From the NCBI RefSeq assembly GCF_020171985.1, contig NZ_JAIVAL010000004.1, positions 1 through 64,000 of the forward strand: a stretch of 64,000 nucleotides of DNA, in the 5' to 3' direction. A program made the translations under genes and the position numbers. Each line of letters starts with the position of its first letter. Positions within the stretch are counted from its first letter, which is position 1. Below, piece after piece: positions 24,586 through 32,522 of the stretch. The DNA is from Halobacillus halophilus. Its GTDB lineage: Bacteria > Bacillota > Bacilli > Bacillales > Halobacillaceae. Under the pieces are notes generated by a model that was not told where the DNA came from, did no database searches, and was given only the letters and a program-made list of their open reading frames with translations.

Positions 24586-25173
24586 ACTATAATAACGAGG
24601 AAACTCGTCCCCCCTGTTCTGGACGGCCCACTCCCTCTGTTGAAATTTCAGCGTGTAGCTATCGCGCTCAAAGCGGTGGATACTCTTTTGTATGGTTTCG
24701 ATTCCTTCCTTGTGGTGACTAAAGATGATGACGACAGGATGTAAGAGCGCATCATAGAAGAACACAGGGTTCAAACTGTGCGGGACTTGGCTGAATCTCC
24801 ATTCCTTAAACAAATCAAGATTCCTGACCAAGGTGTCATCTAGAATGGATGCTTCACTAAGACTGCTGCCTTTTCTGGTGTAATCAGCTAGATGGTGGTA
24901 ACAGGAAGCAGCTTGAACATAGGACAGAGGAGAACCGTCTCCTCTCACAGCTTCCATAGCGTCCTGCTTTAGACTGCGATCAGCTGCCCTCGCATAAACC
25001 ACTCCCTGCTGGCTGATCACCTGCCAGCCGCCTTTTACGATCAGCTGGGAATATTGGTGTATAAGGACGCTTATGTTACGAACGGCAGCGGGGTCATACC
25101 TGTACTCCGGCATCTCTTTTACGACAATATTCTTTCTAGCCGCTCCCCTTGTAAATAAGACTTTTCCTCTCAA
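24583..25173 (-). CDS. Hypothetical protein downstream of the split SinR-like gene
   Basis: 196 aa, not recognised. The start is taken as TTG 25173 with GGGAGGG upstream. It is soluble, with His- and Tyr-rich patches (SCYHHLADYTRKGSSLSEAS, FSHHKEGIETIQKSIHRFER). A possible wHTH- or nuclease-like fold cannot be judged by eye. It follows the SinI-like ORF after 40 bp on the same strand, with no terminator between, so it is probably in the same operon and under the same SinR-box-like control. Confidence 0.55.
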   Translation of the reverse strand: MRGKVLFTRGAARKNIVVKEMPEYRYDPAAVRNISVLIHQYSQLIVKGGWQVISQQGVVYARAADRSLKQDAMEAVRGDGSPLSYVQAASCYHHLADYTRKGSSLSEASILDDTLVRNLDLFKEWRFSQVPHSLNPVFFYDALLHPVVIIFSHHKEGIETIQKSIHRFERDSYTLKFQQREWAVQNRGDEFPRYYS

Positions 25174-25213
25174 ACTATTTCCCTCCCGCCTCAAAGGAGT
25201 GGCTTATACTGTT

Positions 25214-25318
25214 CTAGACCCCTGGATAATGTTTAATGTATTCCGAGGTTAAACCCAGCTTTTTTGCCTGTTTTATAAGTTCGGGCCATTCTATATCCAA
25301 CTGCATTTGTACAACCAT
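25214..25318 (-). CDS. SinI-like domain ORF, in frame after the SinR-like stop codon
   Basis: 34 codons. The core LDIEWPELIKQAKKLGL then TSEYIKHY matches the SinI/DHIP dimerisation helices (LD-x-EW-x-x-LI-x-x-A-x-x-x-G). ATG 25318 follows directly on the TGA of the SinR-like ORF and is in the same frame. A second in-frame ATG at 25306 precedes the core. It is either a separate anti-repressor-like peptide made by re-initiation, or the C-terminal domain of a SinR cut off by a nonsense codon. The combined length (77 + stop + 34) is that of a normal SinR. Confidence 0.65.
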   Translation of the reverse strand: MVVQMQLDIEWPELIKQAKKLGLTSEYIKHYPGV

Positions 25319-25552
25319 TCACTTTGCGTTCTTTTCTGGTTCGTCACCCCAGCGATAGGGCAGCAGTTCCTCGAGCGGCACCTCCAGGGTCTTTGCGAGC
25401 TTTCCCATAACAATAAGCGAGGGATTTTTCTGAACGCCTCGTTCAATGTTGCTAATATACGATTTGGATACATTGGACAGCTTTGCAAACTCATTCACCG
25501 ATAAACCCTTTCCAATCCGAAGAACCCGAATCTTTTCCCCTATAGTTGCCAA
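25319..25552 (-). CDS. SinR-like DNA-binding protein, N-terminal domain only
   Basis: 77-aa HTH_3 (Xre-type) protein very like the N-terminal domain of SinR: IGEKIRVLRIGKGLSVNEFA, then VSKSYISNIERGVQKNPS (recognition helix and following loop), then LEVPLEELL. The start is probably TTG 25552, with AAAGGGG/GGAGG just upstream; the exact start is uncertain. The SinI-interacting C-terminal domain of SinR is absent before the TGA stop and is instead encoded next, in frame. Four GTTCTNT-like boxes upstream suggest autoregulation. In Bacillus, SinR represses biofilm matrix genes. Confidence 0.75.
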   Translation of the reverse strand: MATIGEKIRVLRIGKGLSVNEFAKLSNVSKSYISNIERGVQKNPSLIVMGKLAKTLEVPLEELLPYRWGDEPEKNAK

Positions 25553-25604
25553 TGTCCTCCATCCCCTTTTCCATGTCAAAATTTATCTAAATGTTGTACA
25601 TTTT

Positions 25605-25707
25605 GTTCTATTTTGCACGCATTTTGTTCTTTATAAAGAATATTATAAAGCGACTCTATTAAAAAGAAAACCGTCAAAATTCACAATAGAGAACAACTAC
25701 GTTCTCC
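25605..25707 (-). promoter_or_regulatory. Cluster of SinR-box-like operators upstream of the SinR-like gene
   Basis: Four matches to the B. subtilis SinR heptamer GTTCTYT or near it: GTTCTAT at 25605, GTTCTTT at 25626, AGAGAAC (inverse GTTCTCT) at 25688 and GTTCTCC at 25701. The last two form the palindrome GAGAAC-N6-GTTCTC. A minus-strand TATAAT at about 25643-25648 lies between them. Confidence 0.55.
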
Positions 25708-25756
25708 ACACTCTTGTTTTCTCCAAATATCTCCAAATATTTTCTATTTTAAGAAC

Positions 25757-25790
25757 AAAAAAGCCGGCTGTCCTATTAGTCAGCCGGCTT
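25757..25790 (-). terminator. Rho-independent terminator of the AraC-type gene
   Basis: AAGCCGGCTG/CAGCCGGCTT stem followed by TTTTTTG on the minus strand, directly after the stop. Confidence 0.85.
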
Positions 25791-26995
25791 CACTCTTCCA
25801 TAATATGATGTTTTTTGCGAAATTCATTTGGTCCTATACCTTCTATTTTTTTGAAAACTCTTGTAAAGTAGCTCTGACTATTAAATCCAAGTTTCATACT
25901 AATATCCAGCAAAGTAAAATCAGAAATGCTCAGCATCTCTTTCGCTTCTTTAACCCGTTCCATATTAATAAATTGAGATATTGAAATCCCTGTTTCTTTC
26001 TTGAATATTCCCGATAGATAGTTCGGATGGACGTTCATGGCAGCTGCAATCTCCTGCAGGGAAAGGGGATCACTCAAGTTCTGGAAGATATAGCGTTTGG
26101 ACCGCTCGACTAAAGGAGAGTACACCGGTTCTTCCTGAGCCCGCTGCAGACGGCTCATGAAACTTTGGATAACATTCTCCTCTAGTTCATGAAGTTCTTC
26201 CTTCGTCTTTTTTGTTTCTAAATAGTTCATAAAGAACCCGCTTAAGGACATCACTTCTTCCAGCTGGGCTCCCCCTTCCAGACACAACTGATTCAATTCC
26301 CCTATTAGACGGATCAGTTGATTCTTCTCCAGTCTCAAAGCATTCGAGTGACTGGTGGACGAGAACAATTGCTTTCTCCACTCCCGATAGACGTCCAGCG
26401 CCTCTGCCCCGCCCATTTTGAATAAGTGTATAAAACGCTCCTGAAGCTGATAGTTGTTGTTCGGAGCAGCTTCATTCCTGAGATAATGTTCATAAACCTT
26501 CTGGATAGGCGAATGCTTTCTAGGATGATGTCCTTCCTGTTTACCGGAGAGAATGCGTATGAGAATTCGTTCCATAGATAACATTTGCACGGGGTTCAGC
26601 ACGGGTAATTGATCATAGTAATTTAGTAGTCTTTCCGCCTTGCCTTTATAGTCAGGCTCAGCTTTTACAAAACCATCAATTTCTTTTTTTCCGATCTCTT
26701 TATGTAAAAAGGGACCAAAGACAATATCTACTGGTTCTTCATGTCCGATCTTCATAGAATATAAGAAAATACTCTGTCCAAATTCATCCGAGAATTTTTC
26801 TAAGGTGTTGGGGCTTTTTCTACTGATTTCTAAAAAAGGGTAGAAGCTTTTTTTCATGAAATCAGGAGGCTGACGAAAGCTGTCGGGAAATTGAAAGGTT
26901 AATTTCCGTTTATGATTCAAAAGCAGCACAGGGACTTGCAATGCAATTGAACAGTCCTTTAGTAAGTGGGTAAGCTCATGATGGGACATAGTCAT
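25790..26995 (-). CDS. AraC-family transcriptional regulator
   Basis: 401 aa. The C-terminal roughly 100 residues form a double helix-turn-helix AraC domain (LSLQEIAAAMNVHPNYLSGI, FKKETGISISQFINMERVKEA, LLDISMKLGFNSQSYFTRVF, GPNEFRK). The N-terminal roughly 290 residues are a sensor region without recognised motif. It starts with a short segment that may bind a small ligand (SIALQVPVLLLNHKRKLTFQ) and contains a helical middle. The ATG at 26995 has GGGGGT upstream. It is transcribed alone between two terminators, inside the Sin-type regulatory block. The target is unknown. Confidence 0.8.
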   Translation of the reverse strand: MTMSHHELTHLLKDCSIALQVPVLLLNHKRKLTFQFPDSFRQPPDFMKKSFYPFLEISRKSPNTLEKFSDEFGQSIFLYSMKIGHEEPVDIVFGPFLHKEIGKKEIDGFVKAEPDYKGKAERLLNYYDQLPVLNPVQMLSMERILIRILSGKQEGHHPRKHSPIQKVYEHYLRNEAAPNNNYQLQERFIHLFKMGGAEALDVYREWRKQLFSSTSHSNALRLEKNQLIRLIGELNQLCLEGGAQLEEVMSLSGFFMNYLETKKTKEELHELEENVIQSFMSRLQRAQEEPVYSPLVERSKRYIFQNLSDPLSLQEIAAAMNVHPNYLSGIFKKETGISISQFINMERVKEAKEMLSISDFTLLDISMKLGFNSQSYFTRVFKKIEGIGPNEFRKKHHIMEE

Positions 26996-27042
26996 ATAGA
27001 TACCCCCAAGTATAATCCTTTTTTACTATTATACCTGAATCC

Positions 27043-27078
27043 AAAAAAATAGCACCCCCTAAATGATTAGGTGGCGCT
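27043..27078 (-). terminator. Rho-independent terminator of the free SinI-like gene
   Basis: AGCGCCACCTAA/TTAGGGGGTGCT stem, minus strand, followed by ATTTTTTT, just after the stop at 27080. Confidence 0.75.
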
Positions 27079-27079
27079 T

Positions 27080-27220
27080 CTATTCTAGTGACTTCCTCTT
27101 ATTAGAGAAATCTTTAATATAATCTCTTACCTCTTCGATTGTCATACCCATGGCTTTTGCCTGCTTTAATAAATGCACCCAATCCTCATCTAATTTGCTC
27201 ACACTCGGCACCGTTCTCAT
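27080..27220 (-). CDS. SinI-like anti-repressor peptide
   Basis: 46 aa. The centre (LDEDWVHLLKQAKAMGM then TIEEVRDYIKDF) is a full SinI-type domain: Leu-Asp-x-x-Trp, two helices and the Gly turn. ATG 27220 has GGGGAGG nine bases upstream. SinI peptides bind SinR through this domain and release it from DNA. Here the peptide is monocistronic, with its own terminator and a TATAAT (27316-27321) about 95 bp upstream. It is the best candidate antagonist of the SinR-like product at 25.3 kb. Confidence 0.75.
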   Translation of the reverse strand: MRTVPSVSKLDEDWVHLLKQAKAMGMTIEEVRDYIKDFSNKRKSLE

Positions 27221-27263
27221 CTCTCTAAACCTCCCCAAAATCCTCTAGGTTTCTGTTTAAAGA

Positions 27264-27321
27264 TTCTTCATTTTTATCTATCAAAGAATCTTCCTTCATC
27301 TGGAAATGTATTATTATTATA
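27264..27321 (-). promoter_or_regulatory. Possible promoter and leader hairpin of the SinI-like gene
   Basis: Minus strand TATAAT at 27316-27321 without a strong -35. The leader contains AAGATTCTT paired with AAGAATCTT (about 27264-27296). The rest of the 27221-27441 gap is AT-rich with nothing recognised. Confidence 0.35.
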
Positions 27322-27441
27322 ACTGATTTTCTCCAGCTAATTTTGAACATATTTAACTATTTTTTAAATATAAACATTTAATTTTAGAATATTCCTAATA
27401 AAAGAATGTAGGATTTTGTAATTTATAGTAATTAAACAAAC

Positions 27442-27473
27442 AAAAGCCGATATGACGGCATCATATCGGCTTT
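27442..27473 (-). terminator. Rho-independent terminator of the IDEAL-domain gene
   Basis: AAAGCCGATATGA/TCATATCGGCTTT stem with T-rich 3' flank, minus strand. Confidence 0.75.
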
Positions 27474-27486
27474 CATTCATCCAATT

Positions 27487-27945
27487 TTAAGAATACATAC
27501 GGTTCCACGTAGTCGTCAGTACACGGAAGGTATCGCGGTCCTCCGAATCAATCGCCTGATCGATCAAACGTCTGAGATTATTCTTTTCGAGCTCAAGAAT
27601 CACTTCATTTGTTTCATTCTCTTCCGGTTTTGTCAGTTCTACCTCTTCCTTTTCATAGTAAGGGGCGACAATAGAGTGAAGATGTTGTAGAAAGTCTGGC
27701 AGCTGAAGCAGATCTGCTACCGATACATATACTATATTTTTACCGCGTTGAAAAACGAAAATATCGAAAACATTATGAACGCGCTTACGTTGACGGTCAA
27801 TAATGATTTCTCTGGATTCCATAGGAACGAATTGGTAGAGTTCATTGTCGATAAATAATGAAAAGTACTGGTAGGCTAGCACAACTCGGATAAAGCGCTT
27901 GTCTTCCTTCACGTAATACGGTTTCAGCATTTTAATATTTAACAC
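27487..27945 (-). CDS. IDEAL-domain protein
   Basis: 152 aa. The start is GTG 27945 because AAGGGG lies eight bases upstream; GTG 27954 in frame is less well spaced. The C-terminal LRRLIDQAIDSEDRDTFRVL matches the IDEAL motif of Firmicute proteins such as YpiB and ComK-related small regulators. The N-terminal roughly 100 residues are beta-rich (YQYFSLFIDNELYQFV, FDIFVFQRGKNIVYVSV). An acidic linker (KEEVELTKPEENETNE) joins the two. It probably has a regulatory or adaptor role; no partner can be named. Confidence 0.65.
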   Translation of the reverse strand: MLNIKMLKPYYVKEDKRFIRVVLAYQYFSLFIDNELYQFVPMESREIIIDRQRKRVHNVFDIFVFQRGKNIVYVSVADLLQLPDFLQHLHSIVAPYYEKEEVELTKPEENETNEVILELEKNNLRRLIDQAIDSEDRDTFRVLTTTWNRMYS

Positions 27946-28133
27946 AGTGCCCACCCCTTTAATTTAATCTGAATTTTCAGTATTTTATTCTATTATGGCT
28001 GATTTGTCAACAAATTGAAAGTCTTTTATCTTGAATACACGGTTAATTTTTAAATATTTTTCAGAACCCACTCCCTTCATGATCGAAATTGCAGCTATTA
28101 TCCTTGGAATTTGAATTTCTTTAGGGAAAATCT

Positions 28134-28171
28134 AAAAAAAGTCCCAGTTTTCCATATGGAAAACTGGGACT
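28134..28171 (-). terminator. Rho-independent terminator of pgcA
   Basis: AGTCCCAGTTTTCC and its complement around CATATG, followed by seven T on the minus strand. Confidence 0.85.
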
Positions 28172-28176
28172 CTAAG

Positions 28177-29883
28177 TTAAATCAAAGCATGCAAACGGTC
28201 ATTAACGGTTGCTTTTAATGCTTCAAGAATCTTCTCGCTGTCTTTTCGGGAACCGGATTTGGCTCCATAATAAAATTTAATTTTCGGCTCTGTTCCGGAT
28301 GGACGTAAACAGAACCAGCAGTCGTCCTCGAGAATAAACTTCAGCACATTCGACGTTGGAAGTTCAATCTCCTCGGTCGCGCCGCCCTCTACATAATGAC
28401 GAGTCATTGTAGAGTAATCCTCAACGGCGACTACTTTCTTTCCGCCTGCTTCTGTAATACCCGCATCACGGAAATCTTCCATAATCGTCTTGATTTTATC
28501 CGCTCCGGATTTTCCTTCAAGCTTCACGGATTGAAGGTCTTCAAGGAAGTACCCGTGCTTCTGATAAAGCTCTTCCAGGGCATCAAGCAGTGTTTTGCCT
28601 TGATTCTTATAATAAGCACCGACTTCTGCGATCAGAATCGCTGCCTGGACGGCGTCTTTGTCACGTGCAAATGGTTTAACTAAATAACCGTAACTCTCTT
28701 CATACCCGAACATGAACTCATATTCTCCGCTCTGTTCGTACTCTTTGATTTTTTCACCAATAAATTTAAAGCCTGTCAGTGTATCTAGCGTGCCGATGTT
28801 ATGGGCATCCGCGATCACCCGGCCGAATTCAGAGGTCACAATGGTTTTAATCAGGAGTCCATTGTCTGGTACATCAGGAGAATGCTCCAAAATGTAATCA
28901 AGCATAAGAGCACCGGTCTGGTTTCCGGTTAACACCTGATATTCACCGTTTTCATCCGGTACAGCTGCTCCCATGCGGTCCGCATCAGGGTCGGTTGCAA
29001 GCAGTAAGTCAGCTCCTATTGCTTTCCCTTGTTCGATCGCCATAGCAAACGCCTGATGTTCTTCCGGATTCGGAGAAGCAACGGTTGAGAATTCAGGATC
29101 CGGCTGCGCCTGCTCTTCTACAATAGCTACGGAAGAAAACCCGCTCTGTTCCAGGCCTTTTTGGACAAGGTCACGTGCCGTGCCATGCAGTGGTGTAAAC
29201 ACAAGAGAGATATCTTTTTTAATATCCGGCTGAATCGTTACGGATTTAAGCTGCTCCAAATAGGCAGCATCGACTTTTTCATCGATCCAGTTGAGCAGTC
29301 CGTCATCTTCCAGTTGTTTCTGATCAGCTGCCTCTACATTCAGTTCGTTTTCTACTTTATTAACAAATCCGATCATGGATTCAGCCTGAAGTGGAGGAAG
29401 CTGGCCCCCGTCCTCATTATAAGCTTTGAAGCCATTATACTCTGGCGGGTTATGGCTGGCTGTGACTACCACGCCTGCAGCAGTCTTTAAATGACGCACA
29501 GCAAACGAAAGCTCCGGTGTCGGGCGTAAAGAAGTGAATACATATGAAGGAATACCGTGGTAGCCGAGCACGCGGGCTGTTTCCACTGCAAATTCTTTGG
29601 ACATGTAACGGGAGTCATAAGCAATGGCTACACCGCGGTTCGAGAGCCCTCGATCATTCACATACGTCGCGAGCCCTTCGGCAGCTCTTCTGATCGTATA
29701 GATGTTCATTCGATTCGTACCAGGGCCAAGCTTACCGCGCATTCCGCCTGTTCCAAACTCGAGGTTCTTATAGAAGGCGTCTTCTAGAGACTGTTCGTCA
29801 TTTTCAATCTCTTTTAACTGCGTTGATAGCTTTTCGTCCATTTCTTTAAATTCTTTCCAGCGATTGTACTCATTTTTCCACAT
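28177..29883 (-). CDS. pgcA: Phosphoglucomutase/phosphomannomutase (alpha-PGM)
   Basis: 568-aa cytoplasmic mutase interconverting glucose-6-P and glucose-1-P (and probably mannose phosphates). The phosphoserine loop is TASHNPPEYNGFK near residue 145, the metal loop is DPDADRMG near 297, and the sugar-phosphate site is FCLRPSGTEPKIKFY near 520. Length and motifs match Bacillus PgcA. It provides glucose-1-P for UDP-glucose and for wall polymers, which links it to the polysaccharide genes of the left arm. manA lies 33 bp upstream, so they are likely cotranscribed. Confidence 0.92.
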   Translation of the reverse strand: MWKNEYNRWKEFKEMDEKLSTQLKEIENDEQSLEDAFYKNLEFGTGGMRGKLGPGTNRMNIYTIRRAAEGLATYVNDRGLSNRGVAIAYDSRYMSKEFAVETARVLGYHGIPSYVFTSLRPTPELSFAVRHLKTAAGVVVTASHNPPEYNGFKAYNEDGGQLPPLQAESMIGFVNKVENELNVEAADQKQLEDDGLLNWIDEKVDAAYLEQLKSVTIQPDIKKDISLVFTPLHGTARDLVQKGLEQSGFSSVAIVEEQAQPDPEFSTVASPNPEEHQAFAMAIEQGKAIGADLLLATDPDADRMGAAVPDENGEYQVLTGNQTGALMLDYILEHSPDVPDNGLLIKTIVTSEFGRVIADAHNIGTLDTLTGFKFIGEKIKEYEQSGEYEFMFGYEESYGYLVKPFARDKDAVQAAILIAEVGAYYKNQGKTLLDALEELYQKHGYFLEDLQSVKLEGKSGADKIKTIMEDFRDAGITEAGGKKVVAVEDYSTMTRHYVEGGATEEIELPTSNVLKFILEDDCWFCLRPSGTEPKIKFYYGAKSGSRKDSEKILEALKATVNDRLHALI

Positions 29884-29916
29884 CCATCCATCACTCCTCT
29901 TGTAGTTTGTAAATGC

Positions 29917-30876
29917 TTATGACTTATTGGAACGGGAGACGATCATCGAAGCATTTCCTTTCAATTCGAACGTGTCTACTGTAGCAGGGATAATAAAATG
30001 ATCCCCTTTTGCAAATGAATAGGTCTCCTCGTCAATCCTGACCTCTCCATTTCCCTGGAGAGCGCTTACCAATAAATAAGGACTGGGCTTCAGCTCCCCG
30101 CTTTCCCCTTCCAATTGCCAATGAAAAACAGAAAAATACTCTTCTTCGATCAAGGTTTCCTGCCTGAGGTCTGCCTGAACTGCATCTGATCGGTCAATGC
30201 GGGGGTCTTTATGTGGAACCGTTATCACTTTCAGCGACTTATCCAGGTGCAGTTCCCGTTTCTCTCCATCGTTTCCTACGCGATCATAGTCGTAAACGCG
30301 GTACGTGATATCCGAACTCTGCTGGGTTTCAAGAATCTGTATGCCAGCGCCAATCGCATGGATCGTTCCACTTGGTACATAAAAGAAATCCCCAGGCTGA
30401 ACAGGAATCCGCCTAAGCAGCCTCTCCCATTCTTCATTCTCCACCAAATCCTGTAATTCCTTTTTATTCGAGGCATGATGACCAAAAATAATTTCAGAAC
30501 CCTCTTCGGCGTCGATCACGTACCAGCATTCTGTTTTCCCATAATTCTTTCCTTCCATTTCGCGTGCATATGTATCATCCGGGTGGACTTGTACAGATAA
30601 GTCCTTCGCAGAATCCAGTATCTTAACTAACAGTGGAAATTCTTCTCCTTCTTCATGGGCGAACAGTTCACGGTGTTTCTTCCATGCTTCAGCCAGTGTA
30701 TGTCCTGCCAATGGCCCGTTCTGTATCGTGTTTGGACCATTCGTATGACCGGAAATACACCAGGCTTCTCCTGTCTGGTTGGAAGGAATGTCGTACTGAA
30801 AAATTTCCTTAAGCCCCGTTCCACCCCAAATCCGTTCTTTGAATTCAGGCTGTAAAAAGATAGGTTCCTTATACAT
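29917..30876 (-). CDS. manA: Mannose-6-phosphate isomerase, class I
   Basis: 319-aa zinc enzyme converting mannose-6-P to fructose-6-P. It has the short Bacillus-type ManA length. Motifs: KERIWGGTGL, ISGHTNGPNTI, LLVKILDSAKDLSVQVHPDD (zinc ligands), KTECWYVI, FYVPSGTIHAIGAGIQILE. The start is ATG 30876 with GAGGTGAG upstream. It lies between a PTS permease operon and pgcA. A terminator separates it from the PTS gene, so its link to the transported sugar is not proven. Confidence 0.9.
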   Translation of the reverse strand: MYKEPIFLQPEFKERIWGGTGLKEIFQYDIPSNQTGEAWCISGHTNGPNTIQNGPLAGHTLAEAWKKHRELFAHEEGEEFPLLVKILDSAKDLSVQVHPDDTYAREMEGKNYGKTECWYVIDAEEGSEIIFGHHASNKKELQDLVENEEWERLLRRIPVQPGDFFYVPSGTIHAIGAGIQILETQQSSDITYRVYDYDRVGNDGEKRELHLDKSLKVITVPHKDPRIDRSDAVQADLRQETLIEEEYFSVFHWQLEGESGELKPSPYLLVSALQGNGEVRIDEETYSFAKGDHFIIPATVDTFELKGNASMIVSRSNKS

Positions 30877-30939
30877 GAGCAACTCACCTCTTTCTCTTAT
30901 GGTTACCCATTATTATACCATACTAACTGCCACAAAAAG

Positions 30940-30984
30940 ACAAAAACAGACCAGGTCAAATTGGAAAATACTGTTTGACCTGGT
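30940..30984 (-). terminator. Terminator after the PTS gene
   Basis: 12-bp stem GACCAGGTCAAA/TTTGACCTGGTC, minus strand, followed by TGTTTTTG, about 80 bases after the PTS stop. Confidence 0.7.
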
Positions 30985-31003
30985 CCTCTAGATATTTCCA
31001 TAT

Positions 31004-31044
31004 CCACTAGCCGGTCCTGGTAATTACTGGGGGACCTGAGGTAG
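31004..31044. repeat. Degenerate copy of the REP-like palindrome
   Basis: The right arm CTGGGGGACCTGAGGTAG matches the REP arm CTGGATGACCTGAGGTGG at 15 of 18 positions. The left arm retains only CCAC and GGTC. It lies 22 bases 3' of the PTS stop, the same kind of site as the intact copies. Confidence 0.45.
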
Positions 31045-31066
31045 AAAGAATAGGAATTAATGGATA

Positions 31067-32473
31067 TTATTTGTTTTTGTCGAGCATGCCGTCTTCGTAA
31101 CCGAAGGCCCATGTCAGACCGAAAGCTACTCCAATAGCGATACCGTTTGCGATAATGTAGTTGGCAAATGGGAACAAGCCATCCAAGTACAAAAGCATAC
31201 CCGGAATTACGGTGATCGCCATGCCGGTACCTGCGAGTCCCATAAGAGAAGCGAAGAAACCGCCGGCCGCTCCACCGATAAGCCCCATAACGAAAGGCTT
31301 CATGTAACGCAAGTTAACACCGAAAATGGCTGGCTCTGTAATTCCAAGGAAGGCAGATAAAGCAGACGGAAGGGCAAGAGCTTTCATTTTCTTCTGTTTT
31401 GATTTCAAACCAACAGCCAGTGCTGCTGCACCTTGAGCTGCAATACCTGCTGAAATTAGCGGGTTAAATGGATTTTCACCTAAACGTTCAAGCAATTGAA
31501 TTTCAAGTAAGTTAAAGATGTGGTGGACTCCGGTAATAACGATAACCTGGTGCAGACCACCAATAATTAAACCGCTAAGTCCTAACGGAAGATCCAGTAC
31601 CACACGTGTAGCAGAGAAAATACCGTTTTCCACGATGTGGAAGATAGGTCCTATAATGAATAAGGCTGCTGTAATCATAATTAATAGGACTAAGAAAGGT
31701 GTCAGAATTAAATCCAGAGACTCAGGTATTTTCTTCCGCAAAGCTTTCTCAAGTTTCGCACCTAATATACCTGTAATAAAGGCTGGAAGCACAGAAGCCT
31801 GATAACCAACTACGGGAATAAAGCCGAAGAACATGATCGGTTCGACTTCACCGCCGCCAATATCCCACGCGTTCGGAAGCGCAGGTGATACGAGCATTAA
31901 ACCAATAACAATACCGAGCAGTGGACTGCCGCCAAATACTTTAAAGGTTGACCAGGCAACCAGTGCCGGCAGGAATATAAAAGCCGTGTCTGTCAGAATC
32001 TGTGTAAAAAGAATAAAGTTTTCTGAGATATCTTCAGGGGCCATTCCAAATAGTCCCAAGATCTGAGGCTGAGTGACAAGTCCACGCAGACCCATGAACA
32101 AACCAGTCGCAACGAGCGCTGGGATAATCGGCACGAACACATCACCGAATGTACGGATCCAACGCTGGAACCAGTTCCCCTGCTTCTTCGTCTCTTCCTT
32201 CATTTCAGATTTAGTTGTTCCTTCCACATTCAGCTTGGTAACCTCTTCGTAAATTCGGTTAACCGTACCAGTTCCGAAGATAACCTGCAGCTGTCCAGAG
32301 TTGTAAAAGGCACCCTTTACTTTGTCGATCTCTTCAATTGCAGAAATATCGGCTTTCTCTTTGTCGTGCAGCATAATCCGAAGGCGGGTGGCACAGTGAG
32401 CTACTGAAGCGATGTTTCCTTCGCCGCCGGCAGCCTCAATGACGTCTTTTGCGATTTGAGAATTCTCGGCCAT
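31067..32473 (-). CDS. PTS sucrose-type permease, EIIBC
   Basis: 468-aa phosphotransferase-system permease of the glucose superfamily, sucrose/trehalose branch, with no EIIA domain. EIIB is N-terminal (phosphorylated Cys27 in VAHCATRLRIML). EIIC follows with about 10 membrane segments and the sucrose-branch signatures VITGVHHIFNLLEIQLL and AFLGITEPAIFGVNLRY. It would import and phosphorylate the sugar at the membrane, using EIIA from another locus. No sucrose-6-P hydrolase or phospho-glycosidase gene is next to it, so the sugar is uncertain. A LacI regulator lies directly upstream, with two palindromic operators between. Confidence 0.85.
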   Translation of the reverse strand: MAENSQIAKDVIEAAGGEGNIASVAHCATRLRIMLHDKEKADISAIEEIDKVKGAFYNSGQLQVIFGTGTVNRIYEEVTKLNVEGTTKSEMKEETKKQGNWFQRWIRTFGDVFVPIIPALVATGLFMGLRGLVTQPQILGLFGMAPEDISENFILFTQILTDTAFIFLPALVAWSTFKVFGGSPLLGIVIGLMLVSPALPNAWDIGGGEVEPIMFFGFIPVVGYQASVLPAFITGILGAKLEKALRKKIPESLDLILTPFLVLLIMITAALFIIGPIFHIVENGIFSATRVVLDLPLGLSGLIIGGLHQVIVITGVHHIFNLLEIQLLERLGENPFNPLISAGIAAQGAAALAVGLKSKQKKMKALALPSALSAFLGITEPAIFGVNLRYMKPFVMGLIGGAAGGFFASLMGLAGTGMAITVIPGMLLYLDGLFPFANYIIANGIAIGVAFGLTWAFGYEDGMLDKNK

Positions 32474-32508
32474 TTTTTAAAAACCCCTTTCTTGTAATTG
32501 CATTGGCA

Positions 32509-32522
32509 TGTAATCGATTACA
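32509..32522. promoter_or_regulatory. LacI-type operator O1, PTS promoter side
   Basis: Perfect palindrome TGTAATCGATTACA, 36 bases upstream of the PTS start and just downstream of a likely TTGATG-16-TATATT promoter (minus strand). This is a good repression site. Confidence 0.65.

Noticed and set aside
30949-30984. Counting the GACCAGGTCAAA hairpin after the PTS gene as a REP copy
   Set aside because: It shares only a few bases with the REP arm and has the form of an ordinary terminator; only 31004-31044 is listed as degenerate REP.
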